DNA of 8,903 bases from the NCBI GenBank assembly GCA_023380955.1, contig JAMCTB010000148.1:1-8903 (forward strand), given 5' to 3'. Both the position numbers and the translations under genes were made by a program. Shown piece after piece: positions 1-5,752 of this stretch; the first letter of the stretch is position 1; each line of letters opens with the position of its first letter. Origin of the DNA: Chloroflexota bacterium (GTDB lineage: Bacteria; Chloroflexota; UBA6077). Under the pieces are notes generated by a model that did not search any database, had not been told where the DNA came from, and saw only the letters and a program-made list of their open reading frames with translations.

Positions 1-1
1 G

Positions 2-349
2 GTGACCGACCGGGTGCTGATGATGGAGAATGCCGTCTACTCGGTGGCCTCCCCCGAGGGCTGTGCCGCCATCCTCTGGAAAGATGCGGCCCAGGCCCCG
101 AAGGCAGCCGAGGCCATGCGCATCACAGCCCCGGATCTTCTGGAGTTCGGCATCGTAGACGAGGTGCTGCCGGAGCCTCCTGGCGGCGCTCACCTGGATC
201 ATGGAGCCGCGGCTGCCCAGCTGCAGAGCGCCCTCCTCCGCCACCTGCACGAGCTACACACCCTCTACGGCTTCCGGGAGCGCTTCCATGCGGAGAAGCT
301 GCTGGAGGATCGGTGGCTCCGCTTCCGGCGGATCGGGGTGTTTGGCTAG
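2..349 (+). CDS. accA: Acetyl-CoA carboxylase carboxyltransferase subunit alpha, C-terminal part (5' end outside window)
   Basis: This is the last 115 residues of AccA, the alpha chain of the carboxyltransferase that moves the carboxyl group from carboxybiotin to acetyl-CoA, giving malonyl-CoA for fatty-acid synthesis in the cytoplasm. Recognition rests on the family's conserved block [17 protein letters not shown] followed by APKAAEAM and [14 protein letters not shown], which closely tracks the E. coli AccA C-terminus (YSVISPEGCASILWK, PEPLGGAH). AccA is usually a little over 300 residues, so about two thirds of the gene lies upstream. The GTG at position 2 is an internal valine codon, not a start. 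The TAG stop (347-349) merges into a heptamer-repeat element. The next gene is a phosphofructokinase, recalling the accD-accA-pfkA order of Firmicutes, but here a 257-nt spacer with its own promoter candidate separates them. Confidence 0.95.
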   Translation: MTDRVLMMENAVYSVASPEGCAAILWKDAAQAPKAAEAMRITAPDLLEFGIVDEVLPEPPGGAHLDHGAAAAQLQSALLRHLHELHTLYGFRERFHAEKLLEDRWLRFRRIGVFG

Positions 350-493
350 CTATCAGCTATCAGCCGTCAGCTTTCGGCCTGCAGCCGGCGGCGCCTCACG
401 GTCCCCTTCGTCTCACCAGCAGGGTGTTCAACCAGCTTTGGGCCAGGCTTACCCTGTTTGTCGCTGACAGCCGATCGCTGACGACTGACAGCT
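348..493. repeat. Inverted heptamer-repeat element after accA
   Basis: The left arm (348-375) is four head-to-tail 7-mers: AGCTATC, AGCTATC, AGCCGTC, AGCTTTC. The right arm (466-493) is four 7-mers in the opposite orientation: GACAGCC, GATCGCT, GACGACT, GACAGCT. Read as reverse complement these are AGCTGTC, AGTCGTC, AGCGATC and GGCTGTC. The arms enclose about 90 nt with no recognisable gene. The element begins inside the TAG stop of accA, and its last heptamer holds the CTGACA proposed as the -35 box of the next gene. Elements of the same design with a different heptamer follow two other genes in this window. The rest of the 350-606 spacer holds the promoter and Shine-Dalgarno of the phosphofructokinase gene. 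Confidence 0.75.
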
Positions 494-511
494 ACGCCGG
501 CAAACAGGGTA
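450..511. promoter_or_regulatory. 11-bp perfect inverted repeat, possible operator for the phosphofructokinase promoter
   Basis: TACCCTGTTTG (450-460) is the exact reverse complement of CAAACAGGGTA (501-511). The spacer is 40 nt, giving a centre-to-centre distance of about 51 bp, close to five helical turns. The right half-site abuts and overlaps the first two bases of the TATAAT box at 510-515. It could bind a dimeric or looping regulator, or it could form a hairpin as part of the surrounding repeat element. The sequence match is seen directly; the regulatory role is inferred. Confidence 0.4.
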
Positions 512-515
512 TAAT
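485..515 (+). promoter_or_regulatory. Sigma-70-type promoter candidate for the phosphofructokinase gene
   Basis: A perfect -10 hexamer TATAAT lies at 510-515. The best -35 is CTGACA at 485-490, five of six matches to TTGACA, with a 19-nt spacer that is longer than the usual 17. The -35 lies inside the last unit of the upstream heptamer repeat. Transcription from here would give a leader of roughly 85 nt before the TTG start at 607. Confidence 0.55.
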
Positions 516-606
516 ATTGGCAGATACTGTCGTCTCGAAGAGTCAATTCCGGTCTCTCGGGCGACAGGAGTGCGTAGACGAGGATCTCTAGGAGGAGAAA
601 CGAACC

Positions 607-1638
607 TTGAGAGTCGCTGTTCTCACGGGCGGCGGAGATTGCCCCGGGCTGAACGCCGCCATCCGCGCCGTGGCGAGGAGCTGCTTCGCGCAGGACTGGG
701 CAGTATTGGGTGTGAAGAACGGATGGGCCGGGCTGCTGGGCGAGGGGCAGATTGAAGAGCTGACCCGCAAGAGCGTCTCCGGCATTCTGCACCTGGGTGG
801 CACCATCCTCGGCACCTCGCGGACCAACCCCCTCAAGAAGCAAGAGCACATGGAGGAGGTGGCCAACAACCTGAAGAGGCACCAGATCGACGCGCTGGTC
901 GCCATCGGTGGCGACGACACCCTCAGCGTGGCCAAGGGGCTCTTCGACCGCGGGGTCAAGGTGGTTGGCGTTCCCAAGACCATGGACAACGATCTGTCGG
1001 AGACCGACTACTGCATCGGCTTCGACTCCGCCGTCCAGGTAGTCATGGAGGCCCTGGACCGGCTGCACACCACCGCCAGCGCCCACCATCGGGTCCTGGT
1101 GGTAGAGGTGATGGGTCGCGACGCCGGCTGGGTCGCCGTGGAGGGCGGCCTAGCGGGTGGAGCCGACCTGATCCTGATCCCCGAGGTGCCCACCGACATC
1201 GAGCGGGTCTGCCGCCACCTGGAGCGGCGGCGGGCAGCGGGCAAGGACTTCAGCATCATCGTGGTGGCTGAGGGCGTCGAGATGCCCGGGCTGACCAGCA
1301 AGGATGCCGTGCAGGAGGTGGACGCCTTCGGACACGTCCGGCTGGACAAGCGGGGCGTCAGCGAGCTGCTCGCGAAGAGGATCGAGAAGGAGACCGGCTT
1401 CGAGGCCCGGGTCACGGTGCTGGGACACCTCCAGCGCGGCGGATCCCCCTCGGTGACCGACAGGGTCAACGGCACCCGCTTCGGCGTCGGGGCCGTCGAG
1501 CTGATCAAGGAGGGCAAGTTCGGCTACATGCCCGCCCTCAAGGGCAACAAGATCGTCCCCGTGAAGATCGCCGATGCCGTCGGTCGTTCCAAGACGGTGG
1601 ACATCGAGCTGTTCAAGCTGGCGGAGCTGTTCTACTAG
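607..1638 (+). CDS. pfkA: 6-phosphofructokinase, probably pyrophosphate-dependent
   Basis: This 343-residue phosphofructokinase family enzyme interconverts fructose 6-phosphate and fructose 1,6-bisphosphate in glycolysis. Visible motifs are the N-terminal LTGGGDCPGLNA loop (6-17), GGTILGTSR (64-72), GGDDT (101-105), PKTMDND (123-129) with the catalytic aspartates, MGRDAGW (169-175) and HLQRGGSP (274-281). The residues at the E. coli-type positions 104 and 124 are Asp and Lys. In this family Gly104 goes with ATP use, while Asp104 together with Lys124 is the signature of PPi-dependent enzymes, so a reversible PPi-PFK (EC 2.7.1.90) is the better prediction. Actinobacterial ATP enzymes can also carry the Lys, so Asp104 is the deciding residue. 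The start is TTG, fixed by a strong Shine-Dalgarno AGGAGGAG at 590-597 and by the family N-terminus MRVAVLTGGGD. A promoter lies upstream and a terminator-like hairpin downstream, so it may be monocistronic. Confidence 0.95.
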   Translation: MRVAVLTGGGDCPGLNAAIRAVARSCFAQDWAVLGVKNGWAGLLGEGQIEELTRKSVSGILHLGGTILGTSRTNPLKKQEHMEEVANNLKRHQIDALVAIGGDDTLSVAKGLFDRGVKVVGVPKTMDNDLSETDYCIGFDSAVQVVMEALDRLHTTASAHHRVLVVEVMGRDAGWVAVEGGLAGGADLILIPEVPTDIERVCRHLERRRAAGKDFSIIVVAEGVEMPGLTSKDAVQEVDAFGHVRLDKRGVSELLAKRIEKETGFEARVTVLGHLQRGGSPSVTDRVNGTRFGVGAVELIKEGKFGYMPALKGNKIVPVKIADAVGRSKTVDIELFKLAELFY

Positions 1639-1649
1639 GACCCTTGTTG

Positions 1650-1684
1650 CCCTCTCCCTCTGGGAGAGGGTCAGGGTGAGGGCT
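1650..1684 (+). repeat. REP-like 35-bp palindromic repeat, single copy
   Basis: The 5' part is a perfect hairpin: CCCTCTCCC (1650-1658), loop TCT, GGGAGAGGG (1662-1670). It is followed by TCAGGGTGAGGGCT. The same 35-bp unit occurs at 8763-8797 (32 of 35 identical) and inverted at 8817-8851 (33 of 35 identical). It begins 12 nt after the phosphofructokinase stop codon. There is no T tract, so it is not a typical intrinsic terminator, though it could protect the mRNA 3' end. Confidence 0.8.
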
Positions 1685-1729
1685 GAAGCAACAGTGGAGC
1701 CGCTGGCATGAGCCATGTTGTGCAGACCG

Positions 1730-1770
1730 GGTGCAGCGGACGTGTTATAATCGGTTCGCTGCACCTTTTT
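1730..1770 (+). terminator. Intrinsic terminator of the phosphofructokinase transcript
   Basis: GGTGCAGCGGAC (1730-1741) pairs with GTTCGCTGCACC (1754-1765) to give a 12-bp GC-rich stem with a single G-U pair. Nine of these pairs are an unbroken perfect palindrome. The stem is followed immediately by TTTTT (1766-1770). The 12-nt loop is longer than usual and contains a TATAAT box. The arms could alternatively be operator half-sites flanking the promoter; the U tract favours a terminator. Confidence 0.65.
1743..1751 (+). promoter_or_regulatory. Extended -10 promoter candidate for cysE, inside the terminator loop
   Basis: TGTTATAAT is a perfect extended -10 element (TGnTATAAT). No good -35 sits at 16-18 nt; the nearest candidates are TTGTGC at 1718-1723 (22-nt gap) and weak hexamers near 1721-1727. 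Extended -10 promoters can work without one. The start would fall near 1758, in the right arm of the hairpin, so the cysE transcript would lack the left arm and could not form the terminator. Confidence 0.55.
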
Positions 1771-1816
1771 GTAGGTGGCTCTTCGGCATTTCTAGAAAGG
1801 AACCATCAAGAAGGCG

Positions 1817-2533
1817 TTGCTGCGAGTAATCCGGAGCATTCGGCGGGATATCGAGACGATCTACGCCCGAGACCCCGCCGCCGTTAGCACACTAGAGATA
1901 CTTCTCGCCTATCCGGGGTTCCACGCCAGGCAATTCCACAGGCTGGCCCACACCCTGTACAACTGGAAGCTGCCTGTGCTCCCCCGGCTGATTTCCCATG
2001 TCAGCCGATTTCTCACGGGCATCGAGATCCACCCAGGAGCCAAGATCGGCGAGCGCTTCTTCATCGACCACGGCATGGGAGTGGTGATCGGGGAGACCGC
2101 CGAGATCGGGGACAACGTGATGCTGTACCAGGGGGTGACCCTGGGCGGCACCAGCACCCACAAGACCAAGAGGCACCCCACCCTCGGCAACAACGTGGTG
2201 GTCGGGACCGGCTCCCAGGTCATCGGCGCCATCAACGTTGGGGACAACGTCCGTATCGGGGCTGGCTCCGTGGTGGTGAAGCCCGTTCCGCCCAATTGCA
2301 CGGTGGTAGGAGTCCCTGGCCGCATCGTAGCACGAGTGGATCCAGCCAACGGGACTGTAGAGAAGCTGCCCGACCCGGAGGCCGAGGCGATCCACTGCCT
2401 CCATCGGAAGATCACCGAGTTGGAGCGCCGCCTGGCAGTCCTGGAGGGGCGCAAGGTCGAGGATGACGCCAAGGGGTCTTCGGGTGGTGAGGAGCTGTCT
2501 CTCGGATCCACGTCATCCCACGACTGGGTGTGA
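1817..2533 (+). CDS. cysE: Serine O-acetyltransferase
   Basis: CysE acetylates L-serine with acetyl-CoA to O-acetylserine, the first committed step of cysteine synthesis. The protein has 238 residues. The N-terminal helical part (about 1-68) carries [12 protein letters not shown] and the [13 protein letters not shown] block. The left-handed beta-helix hexapeptide domain (about 69-172) carries [46 protein letters not shown] and VVGVPGRIV. Catalytic His85 is in DHG. The acidic partner 15 residues earlier is Glu70 where E. coli has Asp143, which is normal for the EpsC/Bacillus-type clade. After the core comes a tail of about 65 residues with a heptad-like helix (190-212). It ends in Val and lacks the C-terminal Ile that inserts into CysK. 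The TTG start is the best available: AGAAAGGA (1794-1801) lies 15 nt upstream and AAGAAGG (1808-1814) only 2 nt, so the start is somewhat uncertain. A 66-aa CxxC gene follows after 10 nt. Confidence 0.93.
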   Translation: MLRVIRSIRRDIETIYARDPAAVSTLEILLAYPGFHARQFHRLAHTLYNWKLPVLPRLISHVSRFLTGIEIHPGAKIGERFFIDHGMGVVIGETAEIGDNVMLYQGVTLGGTSTHKTKRHPTLGNNVVVGTGSQVIGAINVGDNVRIGAGSVVVKPVPPNCTVVGVPGRIVARVDPANGTVEKLPDPEAEAIHCLHRKITELERRLAVLEGRKVEDDAKGSSGGEELSLGSTSSHDWV

Positions 2534-2543
2534 GGGGGACCCC

Positions 2544-2744
2544 ATGGCAATTACCAAGGACATGACTATCCAGGAGATCGTCGCCCGGTACCCCAACTCT
2601 ATCCCGGTCTTCGAGCGATACGGCCTTGGCTGTATCGTCTGCCTGGCAGCCGAGTTCGAGAACCTGGAGGCAGGGGCTACCGTCCACGGGGTCAGCCTGG
2701 ACGACCTTCTCTGGGATCTCAACCACCTGCGGCACAACGAGTAA
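2544..2744 (+). CDS. DUF1858 / hybrid-cluster-protein-associated redox disulfide domain mini-protein
   Basis: This 66-residue protein is a single small helical domain. It matches, as I recall the family, DUF1858, also described as a redox-disulfide domain found with hybrid cluster protein. The signs are the opening TIQEIVARYPNSIPVFERYG, then GLGCIVCLAAEFENLEAG with the CxxC pair Cys30/Cys33, then HGVSLDDLLWDLN. The pair could form a reversible disulfide or hold a metal. No signal peptide or membrane segment is visible, so it is probably cytoplasmic. The ATG at 2544 is preferred over an in-frame upstream start at 2463 because GAGGGGGA (2532-2539) precedes it and family members begin at this point. 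It starts 10 nt after the cysE stop, so the two are probably cotranscribed, which suggests a link to cysteine or sulfur redox chemistry. The exact function is unknown. Confidence 0.85.
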   Translation: MAITKDMTIQEIVARYPNSIPVFERYGLGCIVCLAAEFENLEAGATVHGVSLDDLLWDLNHLRHNE

Positions 2745-2751
2745 TGAGCGG

Positions 2752-2828
2752 CGTAGGGCGGGGTCTTGTACCCCGCCGCCTGGCGCCAGACGTGCGAGCA
2801 GCGGCTGGGGATAAACCCCTGCCCTACG
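2752..2828. repeat. 77-bp inverted-repeat (MITE-like) intergenic element
   Basis: The ends are perfect 8-bp inverted repeats: CGTAGGGC (2752-2759) and GCCCTACG (2821-2828). Nearly matching G and C runs extend them inwards. Inside are a strong hairpin, GGCGGGGT (2757-2764) with ACCCCGCC (2770-2777), a TGGCGCCA palindrome (2781-2788), and GGGG-ATAAA-CCCC (2807-2819). Elements with GTAGGG...CCCTAC ends and a G/C hairpin are common intergenic repeats in several phyla. A 70-aa open frame across this region is repeat-derived and not a gene. The rest of the 2745-2957 spacer holds a palindrome at 2860 and the Shine-Dalgarno of the next gene. Confidence 0.6.
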
Positions 2829-2859
2829 TCAGGAACGACGCCTTGAATGAAGGGCGAGG

Positions 2860-2871
2860 TGCAACGTTGCA
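2860..2871. promoter_or_regulatory. LacI-family-like operator palindrome upstream of glcD
   Basis: TGCAACGTTGCA is a perfect 12-bp palindrome centred on CG. It shares the TGnAACGTTnCA layout of LacI/GalR-family operators such as the Cra/CcpA-type TGAAACGTTTCA. It lies 86 nt before the glcD start and 17-nt-spaced from a weak TTGAAT (2843-2848); no convincing -10 is present, so the promoter is not located. No LacI-type regulator is encoded in this window. Confidence 0.4.
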
Positions 2872-2957
2872 TCACGCACGACCCCTGAGTCTCTTGCGCC
2901 CAGCCTTTCCCCTTCTGTCTCGCCGCTATCCCTCTCTTTTCACTCGGGGAGGATGAG

Positions 2958-4391
2958 ATGTTCGAGCAGTCCACGCTGGCAGAGCTCGCCCGGATCGTAG
3001 GCACGGCGAACCTACTCACCAGCCAGGAAGACCTGGCCTGCTACGGTTTCGACGCGACGCCCCGCCTGGGCCATTGGCCCGACGCCGTGGCAAAGCCCGG
3101 CAGCACGGATGAGATCTCTCAGATCCTTCAGCTGGCCAATCGGGCGGGCTTCAAGGTGGTCCCTCGAGGGGCGGGCACCAACCTGAGCGGCGGCAGCGTG
3201 CCGATCCAGGGCGGGCTGGTGGTGCAGATGAACCGCCTGAACCGAATCCTGGAGATCGACACCGAGAACCTCACCGCGCTGGTGGAACCGGGGGTGGTCA
3301 CCAGCGATCTCCACAGCGCCGTGGAGTCCATGGGGCTCTTCTACCCTCCAGACCCCGGCAGCATGACGGTATCCACCATGGGGGGCAACGTGGCGGAGAA
3401 CGCCGGAGGGCTGCGCGGCCTGAAGTATGGGGTGACCCGAGACTACGTCATGGGGCTGGAGGTGGTGCTTCCCACCGGGGAGGTGATCAACACCGGCGGC
3501 AAGACGGTGAAGAACGTGACGGGCTACGACCTCACTCGGCTGATGGTGGGCTCCGAGGGCACCCTGGGCATCATCACCAAGATCCTGGCCCGACTGATCC
3601 CCAAGCCCGAGGCCAAGAAGACCATGCTGGTCTACTACCGAAGCCTGAACGATGCCGCGGAGACGGTGTCCAGCATCATCGCCCACCGGATTATCCCTCC
3701 TACCCTGGAGTTCCTGGACAACGTGACCGTGCGCTGCGTGGAGCAGTACATCCACGCGGGGCTGCCGCTGGAGATGGAGGCCATCCTGCTGATCGAGGTG
3801 GACGGCCCGGCCTCGGTGGTGGAAGAGGACGGCGACAGGGTGGTCCAGGTTTGCCGCCAGCACAACGCAGCCGAGATCCAGGTGTCCAAGAGCGCCGAGG
3901 ACTCCCTGCGGCTGGCCGCCGGGCGCCGCGCGGCCCTGCCCGCCCTGGCTCGCATCAAGCCGACCATGGTGCTGGAGGACGCGACGGTGCCCCGAAGCCA
4001 GGTGGCGGCGATGGTGCAGCGGGTGCAGCGGATTGCCGAGACACATGACCTGCTGATCGGCACCTTCGGCCACGCGGGAGACGGCAACCTTCACCCCACC
4101 ATCGTCTGCGACGAGCGGGATCACGACGAGATGGAGCGGGTGGAGAAGGCGGTGGACGAGATCTTCCGCGCCGCCCTCGAACTGGGTGGCACCCTGTCGG
4201 GAGAGCACGGCATCGGATTGTCCAAGGCCCCCTTCATGACGATGGAGCTGAAGGACTCGGGGATGAAGGCGACCCTGGCCATCAAGCGGGCGCTGGACCC
4301 CAACAACGTGCTGAACCCCGGTAAGATGTACATCGACGACTACGCCGCCGGCCGCAAGGCAACGAGAGATGTCCTGAGTCCTGTGTCCTGA
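2958..4391 (+). CDS. glcD: FAD-linked 2-hydroxyacid dehydrogenase, glycolate oxidase subunit GlcD type (first paralogue)
   Basis: This 477-residue flavoprotein is of the GlcD/D-lactate dehydrogenase type and oxidises a 2-hydroxyacid such as glycolate or D-lactate to the 2-oxoacid. The N-terminal PCMH-type FAD-binding domain (about 37-216) has PRGAGTNLSGG (69-79) and the DPGSMTVSTMGGNVAENAGG block (132-151). The C-terminal FAD-oxidase domain (about 220-457) has the metal-site motifs GHAGDGNLHP (371-380) and SGEHGIG (414-420), then NVLNPGKM. The substrate-site helix reads RLAAGRRAA (318-326). The Arg is kept, but the Trp found in E. coli GlcD (LWAGRK) and in the second paralogue is replaced by Ala, so its substrate range may differ. 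GGGAGG (2947-2952) supports the ATG. The last six codons (VLSPVS) and the stop are read from a GTCCTGN heptamer repeat. It shares roughly half its residues, by eye, with the product of 5733-7118. Confidence 0.92.
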   Translation: MFEQSTLAELARIVGTANLLTSQEDLACYGFDATPRLGHWPDAVAKPGSTDEISQILQLANRAGFKVVPRGAGTNLSGGSVPIQGGLVVQMNRLNRILEIDTENLTALVEPGVVTSDLHSAVESMGLFYPPDPGSMTVSTMGGNVAENAGGLRGLKYGVTRDYVMGLEVVLPTGEVINTGGKTVKNVTGYDLTRLMVGSEGTLGIITKILARLIPKPEAKKTMLVYYRSLNDAAETVSSIIAHRIIPPTLEFLDNVTVRCVEQYIHAGLPLEMEAILLIEVDGPASVVEEDGDRVVQVCRQHNAAEIQVSKSAEDSLRLAAGRRAALPALARIKPTMVLEDATVPRSQVAAMVQRVQRIAETHDLLIGTFGHAGDGNLHPTIVCDERDHDEMERVEKAVDEIFRAALELGGTLSGEHGIGLSKAPFMTMELKDSGMKATLAIKRALDPNNVLNPGKMYIDDYAAGRKATRDVLSPVS

Positions 4392-4426
4392 GTCCTGGAT
4401 AGTGACGCTTACTCGGGACGCGGGAC
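4371..4426. repeat. Inverted heptamer-repeat element overlapping the end of the first glcD
   Basis: Four tandem 7-mers (GTCCTGA, GTCCTGT, GTCCTGA, GTCCTGG) occupy 4371-4398. After a 14-nt gap come the inverted units TCGGGAC and GCGGGAC (4413-4426). The glcD stop TGA (4389-4391) is the end of the third heptamer. A seven-base repeat containing TGA reads a stop within three units in any frame. The arms can pair imperfectly as a hairpin between glcD and glcF. Confidence 0.75.
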
Positions 4427-4450
4427 TTGGCATTCAGGGCGAGGTAGAGA

Positions 4451-5752
4451 ATGGCTGATAGTAACGGACAGAAGGGCTTCGCGCCGAAGCGGGTCCCCAG
4501 CTACGATGAGCTGCTGAACTGCATCCGCTGCGGCTTGTGTCTTTCGGTATGCCCCACCTACCGCCAGGCGGGCACGGAAACCAACTCGCCTCGAGGTCGC
4601 GTGGCCTTGATCCGGGCCGCTGCCGAGGGGAAGCTGGAGCTGAGCCCCAACTTCGTCGACCACATGTACCGTTGCCTGAACTGCATGGCCTGCGCGGCCG
4701 TGTGCCCTTCGGGGGTGGAGGCCCACGAGATCATCGTCGATGCCCGCATCGAGATCGATAACAAGCTGCCCCAGCCCGCCATCAAGAATTGGATCTTCGA
4801 GGGACTCGTGCCCTCCCCCGGCCGGATGGAGGCCGCGGTGTGGCCACTCCGGCTGTACCAGAGGTCGGGGCTGCGCTGGCTGGCCGAGCACACCGGAGTG
4901 CTGAACCTCCTCCCCTACAACCTCGGGAAAACCGCTCAGATGCCGCCCACCCTGCCCATGTCCCCCCTGCGGCAACGGTTGCCGGAGGTAACCCCGGCTC
5001 GAGGCGAGCGCCGCTACCGGGTGGGTTTCTTCCTGGGCTGCGCCCAGAGCCTCCTCTTCGCGGAGAGCAGCGCGGCCACGGTGAGGGTGCTCTCCCGCAA
5101 CGGGGCCGAGGTGGTCACGCCCAAAGGCACCGTCTGCTGCGGGATGCCCGCCATGGCCTACGGGGACCTGGACAGCGCGCTGAGGCTGGCCAGGCAGAAC
5201 ATCGACCTCTTCGAGCGGACCGGGGTGGACGCCATCGTCACCGACTGCGCCACCTGTGGTGAGTCCGGCAAGCATTACAGGGAGTGGCTGAAGCACGACC
5301 CTGCGTACGCCGAGAAGGCCGAGACCTACAGCAGCCGCTTCCGGGACATCAGCGAGTTCCTGACGGAGATCCCGCTGGACGACCGCCTGGGCGAGGTGAA
5401 GGCCAAGGTCACCTACCACGATCCCTGCCACCTGGTGCGGGGACAGGGGGTATCTGCCCAGCCTCGCCAGCTGCTCCAGAGGATCCCGGGCGTCGAGCTG
5501 GTGGAGATGAAGGAAGCCAACTGGTGCTGTGGCGGCGCCGGCACCTACGCGATGACCCACTACGAGATGTCCATGGGGATCCTGGATCGGAAGATGGAGA
5601 ACGCCGCCGCCACCGGAGCGGAGGTGATCGCCTCCGGATGCCCCGTCTGCCAGATGCAGCTGGCCTACGGGGTGAAGCGGGCAGGACTGCCCGCTCAGGT
5701 AACCCATCCGATAGCGCTGCTGGATAAGGCCTATGAAAACCGAGATCGTTGA
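4451..5752 (+). CDS. glcF: Glycolate oxidase iron-sulfur subunit GlcF-type, (Fe-S)-binding with two CCG domains
   Basis: This 433-residue electron-transfer subunit is expected to take electrons from the GlcD flavin and deliver them to the quinone pool at the membrane. Two ferredoxin-type 4Fe-4S motifs are complete: Cys24, 27, 30 and 34 (CIRCGLCLSVCP) and Cys75, 78, 81 and 85 (CLNCMACAAVCP). Two cysteine-rich CCG domains follow, of the kind found in GlcF, LutA and HdrB. The first has Cys197, Cys229-Cys230-Gly and Cys266-x-x-Cys269. The second has Cys326 in HDPCH, Cys359-Cys360-Gly-Gly and Cys397-x-x-Cys400. All expected cysteines are present. No transmembrane segment is visible. The ATG is preceded by a modest GAGG (4441-4444). 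The end overlaps the next glcD by 20 bp, so the two are very likely translationally coupled. It sits between two GlcD paralogues, with no short GlcE-type gene nearby. Confidence 0.93.
   Translation: MADSNGQKGFAPKRVPSYDELLNCIRCGLCLSVCPTYRQAGTETNSPRGRVALIRAAAEGKLELSPNFVDHMYRCLNCMACAAVCPSGVEAHEIIVDARIEIDNKLPQPAIKNWIFEGLVPSPGRMEAAVWPLRLYQRSGLRWLAEHTGVLNLLPYNLGKTAQMPPTLPMSPLRQRLPEVTPARGERRYRVGFFLGCAQSLLFAESSAATVRVLSRNGAEVVTPKGTVCCGMPAMAYGDLDSALRLARQNIDLFERTGVDAIVTDCATCGESGKHYREWLKHDPAYAEKAETYSSRFRDISEFLTEIPLDDRLGEVKAKVTYHDPCHLVRGQGVSAQPRQLLQRIPGVELVEMKEANWCCGGAGTYAMTHYEMSMGILDRKMENAAATGAEVIASGCPVCQMQLAYGVKRAGLPAQVTHPIALLDKAYENRDR

Noticed and set aside
2..4. GTG at position 2 as the accA start
   Set aside because: The protein from here begins in the middle of the conserved carboxyltransferase domain, so the codon is internal and the gene is truncated by the window edge.
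367..1089. Long open frame on the minus strand opposite pfk, and similar long minus-strand frames across the window (for example 3012-4433, 4409-5794, 7440-8705)
   Set aside because: They mirror clear + strand genes in high-GC DNA, where stop codons are rare in all frames. Their products are rich in His, Gly, Arg and Val with no recognisable domain.
1639..1816. T-box riboswitch or cysteine-responsive leader before cysE
   Set aside because: No T-box consensus (TGGNACCGCG-like) or specifier stem is visible. The hairpin present is explained as a terminator or operator around the promoter.
2463..2543. In-frame upstream ATG start for the DUF1858 gene
   Set aside because: It lies inside cysE, has no ribosome site, and the extra 27 residues do not resemble the family; ATG 2544 has GAGGGGGA upstream.
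2744..2956. A 70-aa open frame between the DUF1858 gene and glcD
   Set aside because: Most of it is translated from the 77-bp inverted-repeat element, it lacks a Shine-Dalgarno, and the peptide resembles the spurious products such repeats give.
4371..4439. CRISPR array suggested by the short tandem repeats
   Set aside because: Units are 7 bp with no spacers, and no cas genes are nearby.
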